Shown one piece after another: positions 7,029 to 13,701 of a stretch of 13,701 nucleotides of DNA. Origin of the DNA: CAYUYM01 sp964449305 (lineage in GTDB: Bacteria > Bacteroidota > Ignavibacteria > SZUA-365 > CAYQST01); the NCBI GenBank assembly GCA_964449305.1, contig CAYUYM010000089.1, positions 1 to 13,701 on the forward strand. The letters run 5' to 3'. The notes beneath the pieces were generated by a model, which ran no database searches, had not been told where the DNA came from, and saw nothing but the letters and a program-made list of their open reading frames with translations. Position 1 is the first letter of the stretch. Each line of letters begins with the position of its first letter. A program made the translations under genes and the position numbers.

Positions 7029-7060
7029 GGCACCCGCGGGAGCATCCCCCCGCGGGTGCC
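7029..7060 (-). terminator. Strong hairpin between lipoprotein and barrel genes
   Basis: A perfect 12-bp stem, GGCACCCGCGGG (7029-7040) with CCCGCGGGTGCC (7049-7060), and an 8-base loop. On the minus strand it follows the lipoprotein stop by 14 bases and precedes the barrel start by 41. The downstream stretch has only short T-runs (GTGTTTCC), so it may be a partial terminator, an RNA-stabilising 3' end, or a Rho-assisted checkpoint that sets barrel expression lower than the upstream genes. Confidence 0.6.
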
Positions 7061-7074
7061 TGATTGCATGGGGA

Positions 7075-7833
7075 TTATTGACGGGTGTATTTCTGGACCA
7101 GGGCCTTTCCATAGGCGCCGCCGGCCGAGCTCCCGAACCCGCCTTCCGGCGTCGGCTTCGTCACACCCGTGAGAGGCGGCTGTGTCTGCACCACTTCGTA
7201 CTGCATCGTCACACCAGAACCCGCCATGGTCGCCTCGTAGATGCCCTCCGCCGTCACGCTCGAGGGGCTGCTCTGGTTGGCGGTGATCTTGCGGATGCCG
7301 TTGTTCGGCGCCGGTGCTCCACCAGCCTCGGCCACGTACGTGCCCGAGAGCGTGAGCGATACACCTGCGCTGTCGGTCTGCACCACGGTGTACGTGCCGT
7401 TGGAATTGAACGTCGCCACGATACTCCGGATCTTGAATGGTGCGCTGTAGAGCAGGAGCGATACATCGAGACCCTCGGCCTTCCATGTGCCGACGATCGG
7501 ATCGTCGATGGTGAAGGCGGTGGACACACTCTTGCCGCCCTTGGTCACCTTCACGGTGGATGCACCGATGGTGACACCCGCCGGCACACGCACGGTGATC
7601 ACCGTGTTCGTGATGGTGACAATCACGGCCTCCACGTTGCCAAAGGTCACTGTCACCGCCGTGGCATCGGTGCCGAAATTTTCACCGGTGAGTGTGACAA
7701 GTGTGCCTGCACCGCCGCTTGTGGGAGCAACCGCGGTCAGGGCCACATCGGTGTTCGGGGACTCGGAATCACTGCTGCAGCCGCCTGCCACAAGGGCCAC
7801 GACGAGCACGAGGGAAAGAAGAATACGTTGCAT
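7075..7833 (-). CDS. IPT/TIG-domain lipoprotein with lipocalin-like C-terminal part
   Basis: A 252-residue envelope lipoprotein. The signal peptide MQRILLSLVLVVALVAGGC has a lipobox ending at Cys19. Residues about 30-108 form an IPT/TIG immunoglobulin-like domain (VAPTSGGAGTLVTLTGENFG...VTVTFGNVEA). From about 112 onward the pattern IVGTWK...FNSNGTYTVVQTD resembles lipocalin-like lipoprotein domains, small beta-barrels that often bind hydrophobic ligands; that assignment is tentative. GGAGG at 7841-7845, seven bases before the ATG, fixes the start. It follows the hydratase gene by 69 bp and precedes the barrel gene. It could be a surface or periplasmic binding partner of the barrel; no catalytic residues are apparent. 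Confidence 0.8.
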   Translation of the reverse strand: MQRILLSLVLVVALVAGGCSSDSESPNTDVALTAVAPTSGGAGTLVTLTGENFGTDATAVTVTFGNVEAVIVTITNTVITVRVPAGVTIGASTVKVTKGGKSVSTAFTIDDPIVGTWKAEGLDVSLLLYSAPFKIRSIVATFNSNGTYTVVQTDSAGVSLTLSGTYVAEAGGAPAPNNGIRKITANQSSPSSVTAEGIYEATMAGSGVTMQYEVVQTQPPLTGVTKPTPEGGFGSSAGGAYGKALVQKYTRQ

Positions 7834-7902
7834 GAAGAAACCTCCGTATGGTTGGTTGGTTGACGTCCTGTGTCGATCTGACGTGAAGCGGTTGGTCAGA
7901 GC

Positions 7903-8322
7903 TCAGTCCTTTCGCGGCATGAGAAGCGAGTCGCCCTCGGCCACCACCTCGCCGTGCTGATTCGTGCATCGCGTGATGAAGCGCACGCGGTTCCTTTCGT
8001 CCATGATCTCCGCCACCTCCACCGTCGCCGTGATGCTGTCGCCGAAATACACCGGCCGTGTGAAGCGCACGGACTGCGAGATGTAGATCGCACCCGGCCC
8101 GGGCAGGTGCATGCCGTGCACGGCGGAGATGAGCCCCCCGAGCAGCGCACCATGAGCGATTCGCGCCTTGAAGATGGTCCCCTCCGCATACTCGCGGTGG
8201 ATGTGGACCGGGTTGAAATCACCCGTGATGCCCGCAAAGGCATACACGTCGGCCTCGGAGATGGTCTTGGTGAAGGAGGCCGTGTCGCCCGGGTGCATGT
8301 CGTGAATTGTCTTGCCGCTCAT
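7903..8322 (-). CDS. MaoC-family (R)-specific enoyl-CoA hydratase-like protein
   Basis: A 139-residue single hot-dog-fold protein of the MaoC dehydratase family, which interconverts enoyl-CoA and (R)-3-hydroxyacyl-CoA in the cytoplasm. The hydratase-2 motif is complete: AGITGDFNPVHIHREYA, with catalytic Asp35 and His40, the same spacing as in PhaJ-type enzymes. The following IAHGALLGGLIS segment is also typical. Length matches the short PhaJ-like class. Its ATG overlaps the stop of the acyl-CoA synthetase gene by four bases (ATGA, 8319-8322), showing translational coupling, and an AGGAGAGG site (8325-8332) lies just upstream. The coupling suggests it acts on the CoA thioester made by that ligase. 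PhaJ, MaoC mesaconyl-type and fatty-acid synthesis roles cannot be separated from sequence alone. Confidence 0.88.
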   Translation of the reverse strand: MSGKTIHDMHPGDTASFTKTISEADVYAFAGITGDFNPVHIHREYAEGTIFKARIAHGALLGGLISAVHGMHLPGPGAIYISQSVRFTRPVYFGDSITATVEVAEIMDERNRVRFITRCTNQHGEVVAEGDSLLMPRKD

Positions 8323-9854
8323 TTCCTCTCCTGGGTGTCGTTGGGCAGGTGCATGAGTGCGCGCTTCAGGATCTTGCCGCTGTCGCTCACCGGCAGCGCA
8401 GCAAGGAAGCGCACGGATTTCGGGATCTTGAATTTCGCGAGGTTGCCTCGGCAGAAGTCGATGATCTCCTCCTCCGTGGCCTGCACCCCCTCGCGCAGGA
8501 CGATGAATGCCCGCCCCACTTCACCCCAGGTGGAGTCGGGGACGCCGATCACCGCGGCCTGCTGCACAGCGGGATGCATCCGGAGCACGTGCTCGATCTC
8601 CGCGGGATACACGTTCTCGGCACCGCTGATGAACATGTCCTTCTTGCGGTCCACCACGTAGTGGAAGCCCTCGCTGTCGCGGCGCACCAGGTCTCCCGTG
8701 TGGAACCAGCCATCCCTGATGGCCTCGGCTGTGGCGTCGGGGTTCCGCCAGTAGCCGGGCGTGCAGACCGGACCGCGCAGCACGAGCTCACCGATCTGCC
8801 CGGGACCGCAAGGCGTGTCGTCGTCGTTGACGATGCGCGCATCAATGTAGAAGTTCGGAAAGCCGATGGAACCGATCCTGCGGATCGCATCCTCCTCGTT
8901 CAGCGAGAACACGTTGGGGCCGAACTCCGTGAGTCCATACCCCTGCCGGATCGGAACCCCCTTCTCCTGCCACGCGCGGATGAGGTGTTCGGGCATGGGC
9001 TCACCACCGACGATGGCATAGCGCACCGACGACAGTGTGACCCGGGAGAATTCCGGGGAGCGCAGCATCATGTCCATCATCGTGGGCACGCCGAAAAGGA
9101 TGGTGACACGGGCGCTGTCGCACAACCGGAGCACGGTGTCGGGATCGAACCGGCGGAGAAGGATGATGCGCGCTCCACGATGAAGGAATGGTGTGGTGAG
9201 GACATTCCAGCCGCCGGTGTGGAAGAAGGGGGCATAGGTGAGCGTCACATCCTGCTGGACGAGGTTGAGCCGCAGGCCCGTGTTGATGCTGTTCCAGAAC
9301 AGCATGCCATGGGTGATGATGGCGCCCTTGGGTGCGCCTGTGGTGCCGGAGGTGTAGAGGATCATCACCGGTGTGTCAAAGGTGGCGGGCGCCCGTTCAT
9401 CGCTCACGGGATGGTGTCCGTCGTGCATCCGAGCGATGAAGCCATCGGCGCCGTCGTGGGCGGCACGCTGCATCCCGGGGATCGCGTCAAGCGCGTCCGC
9501 CGTTGCTGCGAACTGCGAGTGGACCAGCAGCAGCACCGGCTCACAATCGTGGAGGATGTGGGAGAGCTCGCGGGGGGCGAGGCGATGGTTGAGCGGCACA
9601 AGAATGGCGCCGATGCGCATGGCAGCGAAGAAGAGAAAGACGTATTCCGCGTCGTTCGCCGAGAGGACGGCAACCCTGTCCCCCTGACTGACGCCGTGTT
9701 CGAAGCGCAGCATGGCGGCGGTGCGGCGGATCACGGCGTAGGCCTCTTCGTAACTGAAGGTCCGCCCCGTGTCATGCTCCTCGATGGCGATGCTGTCCGG
9801 CGCATACCGTGCCCATTGCTCGAACCAGTCCGTGCGCAGGTGATCCATGCTCAT
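8319..9854 (-). CDS. AMP-forming acyl-CoA synthetase
   Basis: A 511-residue adenylate-forming ligase that activates a carboxylic acid to its acyl-CoA with ATP. Motifs are complete: P-loop YTSGTTGAPKG (167-177), YGLTEFGP (306-313), GWFHTGDL (382-389), hinge VDRKKDMFISGAENVYP (Asp402 onward), and the C-terminal catalytic lysine in SGKILKR (Lys494). This is the medium/long-chain FadD- or feruloyl-type subgroup; the acid cannot be named. The start at 9854 is chosen because GGAGGAAGG (9858-9866) precedes it and because the ATG overlaps the symporter stop by four bases. The open frame continues upstream to 10223, but that part is a shadow of the symporter. Coupling on both sides, to a symporter and a hydratase, says the imported acid is its substrate. 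Confidence 0.93.
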   Translation of the reverse strand: MSMDHLRTDWFEQWARYAPDSIAIEEHDTGRTFSYEEAYAVIRRTAAMLRFEHGVSQGDRVAVLSANDAEYVFLFFAAMRIGAILVPLNHRLAPRELSHILHDCEPVLLLVHSQFAATADALDAIPGMQRAAHDGADGFIARMHDGHHPVSDERAPATFDTPVMILYTSGTTGAPKGAIITHGMLFWNSINTGLRLNLVQQDVTLTYAPFFHTGGWNVLTTPFLHRGARIILLRRFDPDTVLRLCDSARVTILFGVPTMMDMMLRSPEFSRVTLSSVRYAIVGGEPMPEHLIRAWQEKGVPIRQGYGLTEFGPNVFSLNEEDAIRRIGSIGFPNFYIDARIVNDDDTPCGPGQIGELVLRGPVCTPGYWRNPDATAEAIRDGWFHTGDLVRRDSEGFHYVVDRKKDMFISGAENVYPAEIEHVLRMHPAVQQAAVIGVPDSTWGEVGRAFIVLREGVQATEEEIIDFCRGNLAKFKIPKSVRFLAALPVSDSGKILKRALMHLPNDTQERK

Positions 9855-11323
9855 GGGCCTTCCTCCTTTCCGCTGCGCAGCAGTGTCCCGATGGCCATGA
9901 TCGTGGTGGAGACAACGATGGCACAGGCGGCCGGCACCGCGGGATTGTTGTGATAGGTGGTGATCTGGAAGTGGTACATGCCGAAGTGCACAACCACGGC
10001 AGTGAGCGATGCGGCCATGGCCCACCACTTCGATGGAGTGCGACTGAACACACCAAACAGCACGGGCACAAAGGTGGCGCTGAACAGTCCGTAGACGCCG
10101 TTCTGTGCCAGCATCGCCACGCTCAGTGATGGATGAAGGATCTGATCGTGGGACAGCAGAAAGGTGACGGGCGCGAGCGCGACGAGGAAGATGCGTGCCA
10201 CCAGCAGACTGCGCTTCTTCCATGCATCACCTTCCGTCATGCGTGCAGGCAGAAGGTTCTTCAGCAGATCGTTGGAAAAGATCGACGACAGCGCGACGAG
10301 AATCCCCTCCATCGTGCTGAATCCCGCGGAGAGGATGCCGAGCACCACCACCGCCCGCATGAACGGGGTGAAGGTTCGGACCATGTAGGTGGCGATCACG
10401 GTGTCGGGCTTGAGCACCTCTCCCGGCATGGCGAGGCGTGCGAAAAGCCCTGTGGAGAGCACGAGGAAGAACAGTGTCGTGACCGAGATCGCGGTGATGA
10501 GGTAGATGCGTACGTCGCGCGTGCTGCGCAGATAGAGCGCCTTGGAGATGACATGCGGCTGCATGATGATGGCGATGCCGATGATCATGTTCGCGATCAC
10601 CACCTCAAACACATCACGGAACAGCAGGCTGTCGGGATTTGTGATGGAAGCGTAATGCGGGCCGACCGCGGCAAGGCGGGCGAGAAACGCACCGATTCCA
10701 CCTTCGAAGAAGCGCAGCCCCGATCCGAGGAACATCAGCGCCACGATGATCATGATGAAGGCCTGGATGGTGTTCGTCATGATGTGCGCCCCCGCCCCAC
10801 CCACAAGGATGTAGGCGAAGGTGAAGCCGATGACGAGCAGCAGCGCCGCGACCACCGGGATGCCCAGCGCGCTCGACAGCACCACGGACAATCCCACGAC
10901 GATGAGCACAAGGAAGGTGATCTGGAGCAGACTCAGCACAGAGAAGCCGATGGTCATCCTCCGGTCGCCAAAGCGGTCCCCTATCCACTGCGGCACGGTG
11001 AGCACGGTGAAGCGGTCGCCGATGGTCCGGAAGCGCGTGCTGAAGATCGCAAGCGCCACGAACAGGGCGATGGGCGTCGCGATGCCGTAGCCGATGAAGC
11101 CCGCAAGCCCGTAGAGATGAATCAGACCGGGGTTGATGACAAAGGTGGCAGCACTCGTGAGGTTGGCGGCGAGGGAGAGGCCGATGAAGAACGGCCCCAC
11201 GGTTCGCGAACCCACGCTGAAGGATTCCATCGAACGCGTCCGCACGCGGCTCCAGAGGGCGATGCCCACAATGGCCGCCATGTAAATGAGGAAGAAGATC
11301 CAGGACCAGGTCGTTTCACCCAT
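9851..11323 (-). CDS. Sodium:solute symporter (SSS family)
   Basis: A 490-residue inner-membrane transporter of the SSS family (relatives include PutP, PanF and ActP), which imports small solutes, often carboxylates, with Na+. About 12-13 hydrophobic segments span the chain, starting at WIFFLIYMAAIVGIALW. Family signatures include the early FSVGSRTVGPFFIGLSLAAN segment and GILSAGFSTMEGILVALSSIFSND near residue 340. The start has GGAGG (11329-11333) five bases upstream, overlapping the stop codon of the KAS III-like gene. The 3' end overlaps the CoA synthetase start, so the two are translated together. The neighbour points to a monocarboxylate or hydroxy-acid substrate rather than a sugar or amino acid; that is inference. 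Confidence 0.92.
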   Translation of the reverse strand: MGETTWSWIFFLIYMAAIVGIALWSRVRTRSMESFSVGSRTVGPFFIGLSLAANLTSAATFVINPGLIHLYGLAGFIGYGIATPIALFVALAIFSTRFRTIGDRFTVLTVPQWIGDRFGDRRMTIGFSVLSLLQITFLVLIVVGLSVVLSSALGIPVVAALLLVIGFTFAYILVGGAGAHIMTNTIQAFIMIIVALMFLGSGLRFFEGGIGAFLARLAAVGPHYASITNPDSLLFRDVFEVVIANMIIGIAIIMQPHVISKALYLRSTRDVRIYLITAISVTTLFFLVLSTGLFARLAMPGEVLKPDTVIATYMVRTFTPFMRAVVVLGILSAGFSTMEGILVALSSIFSNDLLKNLLPARMTEGDAWKKRSLLVARIFLVALAPVTFLLSHDQILHPSLSVAMLAQNGVYGLFSATFVPVLFGVFSRTPSKWWAMAASLTAVVVHFGMYHFQITTYHNNPAVPAACAIVVSTTIMAIGTLLRSGKEEGP

Positions 11324-11332
11324 GGCATCCTC

Positions 11333-12328
11333 CTACGTCACCACCGTCCAGTCCATCGCCACGGCGGCCATGGACATGCCGCCACCCGAGCCGATGAACA
11401 TGACGAACTGCCCCGGCTGGAGCAGATGGTTGCGCGCTGCATCGGCCAGGGCCATGGGAATGCAGGCACTGCCGGTGTAGGCAAACCTGTCCATCACGTT
11501 GTGTGCGCGTGCGTGATCCACGCCGAGTGCATCGAGTGTCTGGTTGATGCTGGTGATGTTGATCTGTGTGAAGAAGAACCAGTCCACCTGCCCGGCGGTG
11601 CGGCCTGTCCTGTCGAGAAGCGTGTGCACGAGACGCGGCCAGTGTGTGGCGTTGGTCTCGATGGGGATCTTTTTGGCGAAGCGCAGGAGGTGATCGCGCC
11701 GGGCGAGCACCTCCGGGGTCACAGGCATGAAGGTGCCGCCGGCGTAGATGCCCATGTAGTCGTGATACTGGCCGTCAGCGTACAACGTTGATGCGAGGAT
11801 GCCCGGCCGTTCCGAGGCGGAGACCACGGCCGCCCCCGCGCCGTCGGCGAAGAGCGTGGCGATCTTGTAGTCGTCAAAGTCCAGCCATTTGCTCATGCCG
11901 TAGGCTCCGACAACGAGGATGTGCCGGTAGTGCTCGTCGGCGGCGATGTATTTGCCGGCCATGTCGAGTGCGGTCACAAAGCCGGAGCACGCGGTGTTGA
12001 CATCGAACACGCCGGCGTTGACGGCACCCAGCTTGTACTGCACCACGGCCGCGGTGGAGGGGGAGATGTAGTCGGGTGTGTCGGTGGAGACGATGATGAG
12101 GTCGAGATCCCCCGGCCCGAGTCCTGCCTGCGTCAGCGCCTCGCGAGCGGCGGGGATGACGAGGTCGGAGGTGGCCTCGTCGTCCGCCATGTAGTAGCGC
12201 TGCCGGATGTTGCGGTTCTCGACGAGGAAGGCGTCGACATCAATGCCGTGGCGCTCGTTGAAGATGGCATTGGGGACAAGGTGTTCCGGGTGATGCAGGC
12301 CGGTGCCGGTGATGGTGGCGTGTCGCAT
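11333..12328 (-). CDS. KAS III-like acyltransferase with non-canonical active site
   Basis: A 331-residue thiolase-fold protein of the FabH/KAS III type. The nucleophile is present as Cys114 in VNTACSGF, and the C-terminal GSGGGMSM loop is typical. A gapless comparison from memory with E. coli FabH places Thr254 (FFTQIN) where the catalytic His of the HQAN motif belongs, and Tyr284 (DRFAYTGSACIP) where the catalytic Asn of GNTSAA belongs; the 31-residue spacing is conserved. Decarboxylating Claisen condensation depends on that His and Asn, so this enzyme may transfer acyl groups without decarboxylation or use other residues. The start at 12328 (MRHATITGTG) is preferred over 12391, which would overlap the regulator. 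It lies 17 bp after the regulator gene and 9 bp before the symporter. Fold is sure; reaction unknown. Confidence 0.88.
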   Translation of the reverse strand: MRHATITGTGLHHPEHLVPNAIFNERHGIDVDAFLVENRNIRQRYYMADDEATSDLVIPAAREALTQAGLGPGDLDLIIVSTDTPDYISPSTAAVVQYKLGAVNAGVFDVNTACSGFVTALDMAGKYIAADEHYRHILVVGAYGMSKWLDFDDYKIATLFADGAGAAVVSASERPGILASTLYADGQYHDYMGIYAGGTFMPVTPEVLARRDHLLRFAKKIPIETNATHWPRLVHTLLDRTGRTAGQVDWFFFTQINITSINQTLDALGVDHARAHNVMDRFAYTGSACIPMALADAARNHLLQPGQFVMFIGSGGGMSMAAVAMDWTVVT

Positions 12329-12345
12329 GGTGGTGGTTCCGCTGG

Positions 12346-12843
12346 TCAGGTGTTTCCGTCGCGCGGTGTGGCGGATTTCACTCGTTCCCACTCCGCGGCA
12401 AAGCCGCTGTAGAAGGACTCCATGAGCGTATAGAAGGCGTGCATGCGGCGGAGACTGTCCTCCAGCGCCGGGTGCCCGACGCCGTCGCTGCGGAGTTCGT
12501 CGAGGAAGCGCTCCGCGATGGAGCGGTTGCGCCGCACGGTGCGCATGTTGAGCTTGTGGTTGCTGATGAAGATGTCGTCGGCGGCACGGTAGTAATCGCG
12601 CCGGTTCTCCGGTCCCGCCACACGCTGCACGAGCCCCACGGTGGCGAGCTGCCGCACAGCCACCGAGATGGGACCCTTCGTGCGCCCGAGCCGGAGCGCG
12701 ATGTCGTCGAGGGACACCGGCCCCTGGTCCGAAAGCAGCAGCCCGATGATCATCCCGTTCAACCGCTTCAGACCGTACGAGGCGTAGAGATTGCCGAACT
12801 CCTCGATGAATTTCCGTTCGATGGTGTCAGACGCTTTCCGCAT
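12346..12843 (-). CDS. GbsR/MarR-type transcriptional regulator
   Basis: A 165-residue winged-helix DNA-binding protein. The N-terminal segment KFIEEFGNLYASYGLKRLNG is characteristic of the GbsR branch of the MarR superfamily. The helix-turn-helix runs over about residues 44-72 (LDDIALRLGRTKGPISVAVRQL), here shortened as LDDIALRLGRTKGPISVAV, followed by a wing with GPENRRDYYRA. A helical C-terminal half would form the dimer and ligand pocket. It is the first gene of the minus-strand run, 17 bp ahead of the KAS III-like gene. A 20-bp inverted repeat sits between its consensus promoter and its start codon, so it probably represses its own operon and releases in response to the pathway's substrate or CoA ester. 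The ligand is not predictable from sequence. Confidence 0.9.
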   Translation of the reverse strand: MRKASDTIERKFIEEFGNLYASYGLKRLNGMIIGLLLSDQGPVSLDDIALRLGRTKGPISVAVRQLATVGLVQRVAGPENRRDYYRAADDIFISNHKLNMRTVRRNRSIAERFLDELRSDGVGHPALEDSLRRMHAFYTLMESFYSGFAAEWERVKSATPRDGNT

Positions 12844-12854
12844 GGGATTTCCTA

Positions 12855-12874
12855 CGTTTGCAATTTTTCAAACG
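12855..12874 (-). promoter_or_regulatory. Inverted-repeat operator in the regulator leader
   Basis: CGTTTGCAATTTTTCAAACG has 6-bp arms around an 8-bp A/T-rich centre, the size and layout of MarR-type operators. It begins 11 bases upstream of the regulator's ATG and lies at the predicted transcription start, where a bound dimer would block initiation. Confidence 0.7.
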
Positions 12875-12882
12875 CTCGGAAC

Positions 12883-12911
12883 AGTATACGGAGCGATGCG
12901 GCCAATGTCAA
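12883..12911 (-). promoter_or_regulatory. Consensus promoter of the minus-strand operon
   Basis: On the minus strand a perfect -35 TTGACA (12911-12906) is followed after exactly 17 bp by TATACT (12888-12883), one base from the TATAAT consensus. Transcription would start near 12876, giving a leader of about 30 bases that carries the inverted repeat. This is the housekeeping-sigma form found outside Bacteroidetes proper. Confidence 0.8.
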
Positions 12912-12936
12912 GCCACCAGTCCCTTCACAGAAACGA

Positions 12937-12969
12937 TGATGCCGGATCCCACGGGGGAATCCGGCATCA
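12937..12969 (-). terminator. Probable terminator of the T9SS-protein gene
   Basis: An 11-bp stem, TGATGCCGGAT (12937-12947) with ATCCGGCATCA (12959-12969), follows the stop codon at 13014 by about 45 bases on the minus strand. It is followed by TCGTTTCTG, a modest T-rich tail. It separates this gene from the operon promoter downstream. Confidence 0.7.
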
Positions 12970-13013
12970 CACCCTGTCGCCGGCGGTGCGCCGCTGCCAG
13001 CACGGCCCTCCGC

Positions 13014-13701
13014 CTAGTGGACCACGGCGATCCTCCTCGTCTCAAGGCCCCCGCTGTGCCGCACATGCAGGAAGTACATGCCCTCCGGCAGCGCCGCAAC
13101 ATGCGCCTGGAACACATGCGACCCGGCGGGCAGCACTGCTCCATCCACAAGCCGCTCCACCTCCTGACCGTAGGAGTTGACCAGCGTCACCGTGACACTC
13201 TGTGCCTCCGGAATCGTGACCAGGAGACTCGCCTCCGACACTGCGGGGTTGGGATACACATCGGCGATGCGCACCGCTCCCGCAAGCTGTGCGAAGGACA
13301 CGGACACGACGGCGGAACGCTTCTCCCCACCGTTCACATCGATGCTGTTCAGGCGGTACCACACCCGGTCCGTGCGGAAGTTCGTCAGGCCCTCATCCAC
13401 CCAGATGTAGTCCGTCGGCGTCATCTTTGTGCCCTGTCCATCCACGAAACCAATCCTCCGCCACGCCACACCATCCCACGAGCGCTCGATGTCGAAGCCC
13501 GCGTTGAGGTACTCCGAGGCCGTGCGCCACGTCAGCCGCGCCCTGTCGCCCTCCCGCACCGCGGAGAGACTCACGAGTTCCACCGGATAGACGCCCGAGC
13601 TGCCGATGTTGATGCGCAGATTGTTCTTGAACTTCGTCTTGTTCGATGCTGCATCAAGCCGCCCCTGCACAAACCACGGTCCGACAAGATCCATGACCGG
13701 C
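13014..13701 (-). CDS. T9SS-exported protein, C-terminal part (partial)
   Basis: The frame stays open to the window edge, so only the last 229 or so residues are seen and the N-terminus is missing; the Met at 13694 is internal. The visible part has a beta-sandwich module with the pattern PVELVSLSAVREGDRARLTW (shortened) ...NAGFDIERSWDGVAWRRIG...YRLNSIDVNG, common in front of sorting domains in this bacterial group. The last 85 residues are a typical type A T9SS sorting domain: VYPNPAVSEASLLV, then VTLVNSYGQEV, LPAGSHVF, LPEGMYFLHVRHSG and a short basic end. The protein is therefore secreted across the outer membrane by the T9SS and processed there. Its function lies in the missing part. A terminator-like hairpin follows. 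Confidence 0.88.
   Translation of the reverse strand, partial: PVMDLVGPWFVQGRLDAASNKTKFKNNLRINIGSSGVYPVELVSLSAVREGDRARLTWRTASEYLNAGFDIERSWDGVAWRRIGFVDGQGTKMTPTDYIWVDEGLTNFRTDRVWYRLNSIDVNGGEKRSAVVSVSFAQLAGAVRIADVYPNPAVSEASLLVTIPEAQSVTVTLVNSYGQEVERLVDGAVLPAGSHVFQAHVAALPEGMYFLHVRHSGGLETRRIAVVH

Noticed and set aside
8307..9953. 548-residue plus-strand frame opposite the CoA synthetase
   Set aside because: Same compositional character and exact mirror of a gene with complete motifs.
9855..10223. N-terminal extension of the CoA synthetase frame
   Set aside because: It lies entirely inside the symporter gene and is basic, His/Arg-rich shadow sequence; a strong ribosome site precedes the start at 9854.
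10133..11791. 552-residue open frame on the plus strand opposite the symporter and KAS III genes
   Set aside because: It is rich in His, Arg, Asp, Glu and Gly with no domain pattern, and it mirrors well-supported genes in high-GC DNA. It is an antisense shadow.
4457..12328. Ole-type hydrocarbon/beta-lactone cluster (thiolase, AMP ligase, hydrolase)
   Set aside because: No OleD-type reductase is present, the hydrolase is a lipoprotein, the thiolase lacks the His and Asn expected in OleA, and a symporter and MaoC hydratase sit among the genes. Uptake and activation fits better.
1..13701. tRNA or rRNA genes
   Set aside because: I saw no cloverleaf-like or rRNA-like stretches in the intergenic regions, which are short apart from 3956-4456.

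Overview
The window is high-GC DNA from a Gram-negative bacterium that probably belongs to the Fibrobacteres-Chlorobi-Bacteroidetes supergroup. Two proteins, at the left and at the right edge, end in regions that look like type IX secretion (T9SS) C-terminal sorting domains; the right one has the typical YPNP start. Several genes have strong GGAGG ribosome sites, and one promoter is near-perfect TTGACA-N17-TATACT. That fits a high-GC Chlorobi/Ignavibacteria/Kapabacteria-type lineage better than a typical Bacteroidetes, but the placement is inference. A run of exactly 100 N shows that this is a draft scaffold, possibly a metagenome-assembled genome.

Left part, plus strand (1-3955). A signal-peptide-like remnant and a pair of palindromes precede a secreted esterase of the PHB-depolymerase-like alpha/beta hydrolase type with a probable T9SS tail (212-2266). 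A soluble PAS-PAS histidine kinase follows (2447-3955).

Middle (3956-4456). This convergent intergenic region contains 32-bp tandem units, the scaffold gap, a duplicated fragment of the downstream hydrolase 3' end, and several palindromes. Two exact 55-bp repeats flank the gap in a pattern that implies an unresolved tandem duplication with a 323-bp period.

Right part, minus strand. A tight gene run reads leftward from a consensus promoter and an inverted-repeat operator at 12855-12911: GbsR/MarR-type regulator, KAS III-like enzyme, sodium:solute symporter, acyl-CoA synthetase, MaoC-type hydratase, TIG lipoprotein, outer-membrane beta-barrel and alpha/beta-hydrolase lipoprotein. Start/stop overlaps and short gaps suggest one operon, possibly with an internal hairpin checkpoint before the barrel gene. 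Together the genes look like an envelope-to-cytoplasm route: an ester is hydrolysed at the envelope, the acid crosses the outer membrane through the barrel and the inner membrane by Na+ symport, is activated to a CoA thioester, and is then processed by the hydratase and the KAS III-like enzyme. The substrate is unknown; a hydroxy-acid or polyester-derived acid is one coherent guess. The KAS III-like protein keeps its catalytic Cys but lacks the canonical His and Asn, so it is probably not an ordinary condensing enzyme. Beyond a terminator at 12937-12969, the window ends inside another T9SS-exported protein.
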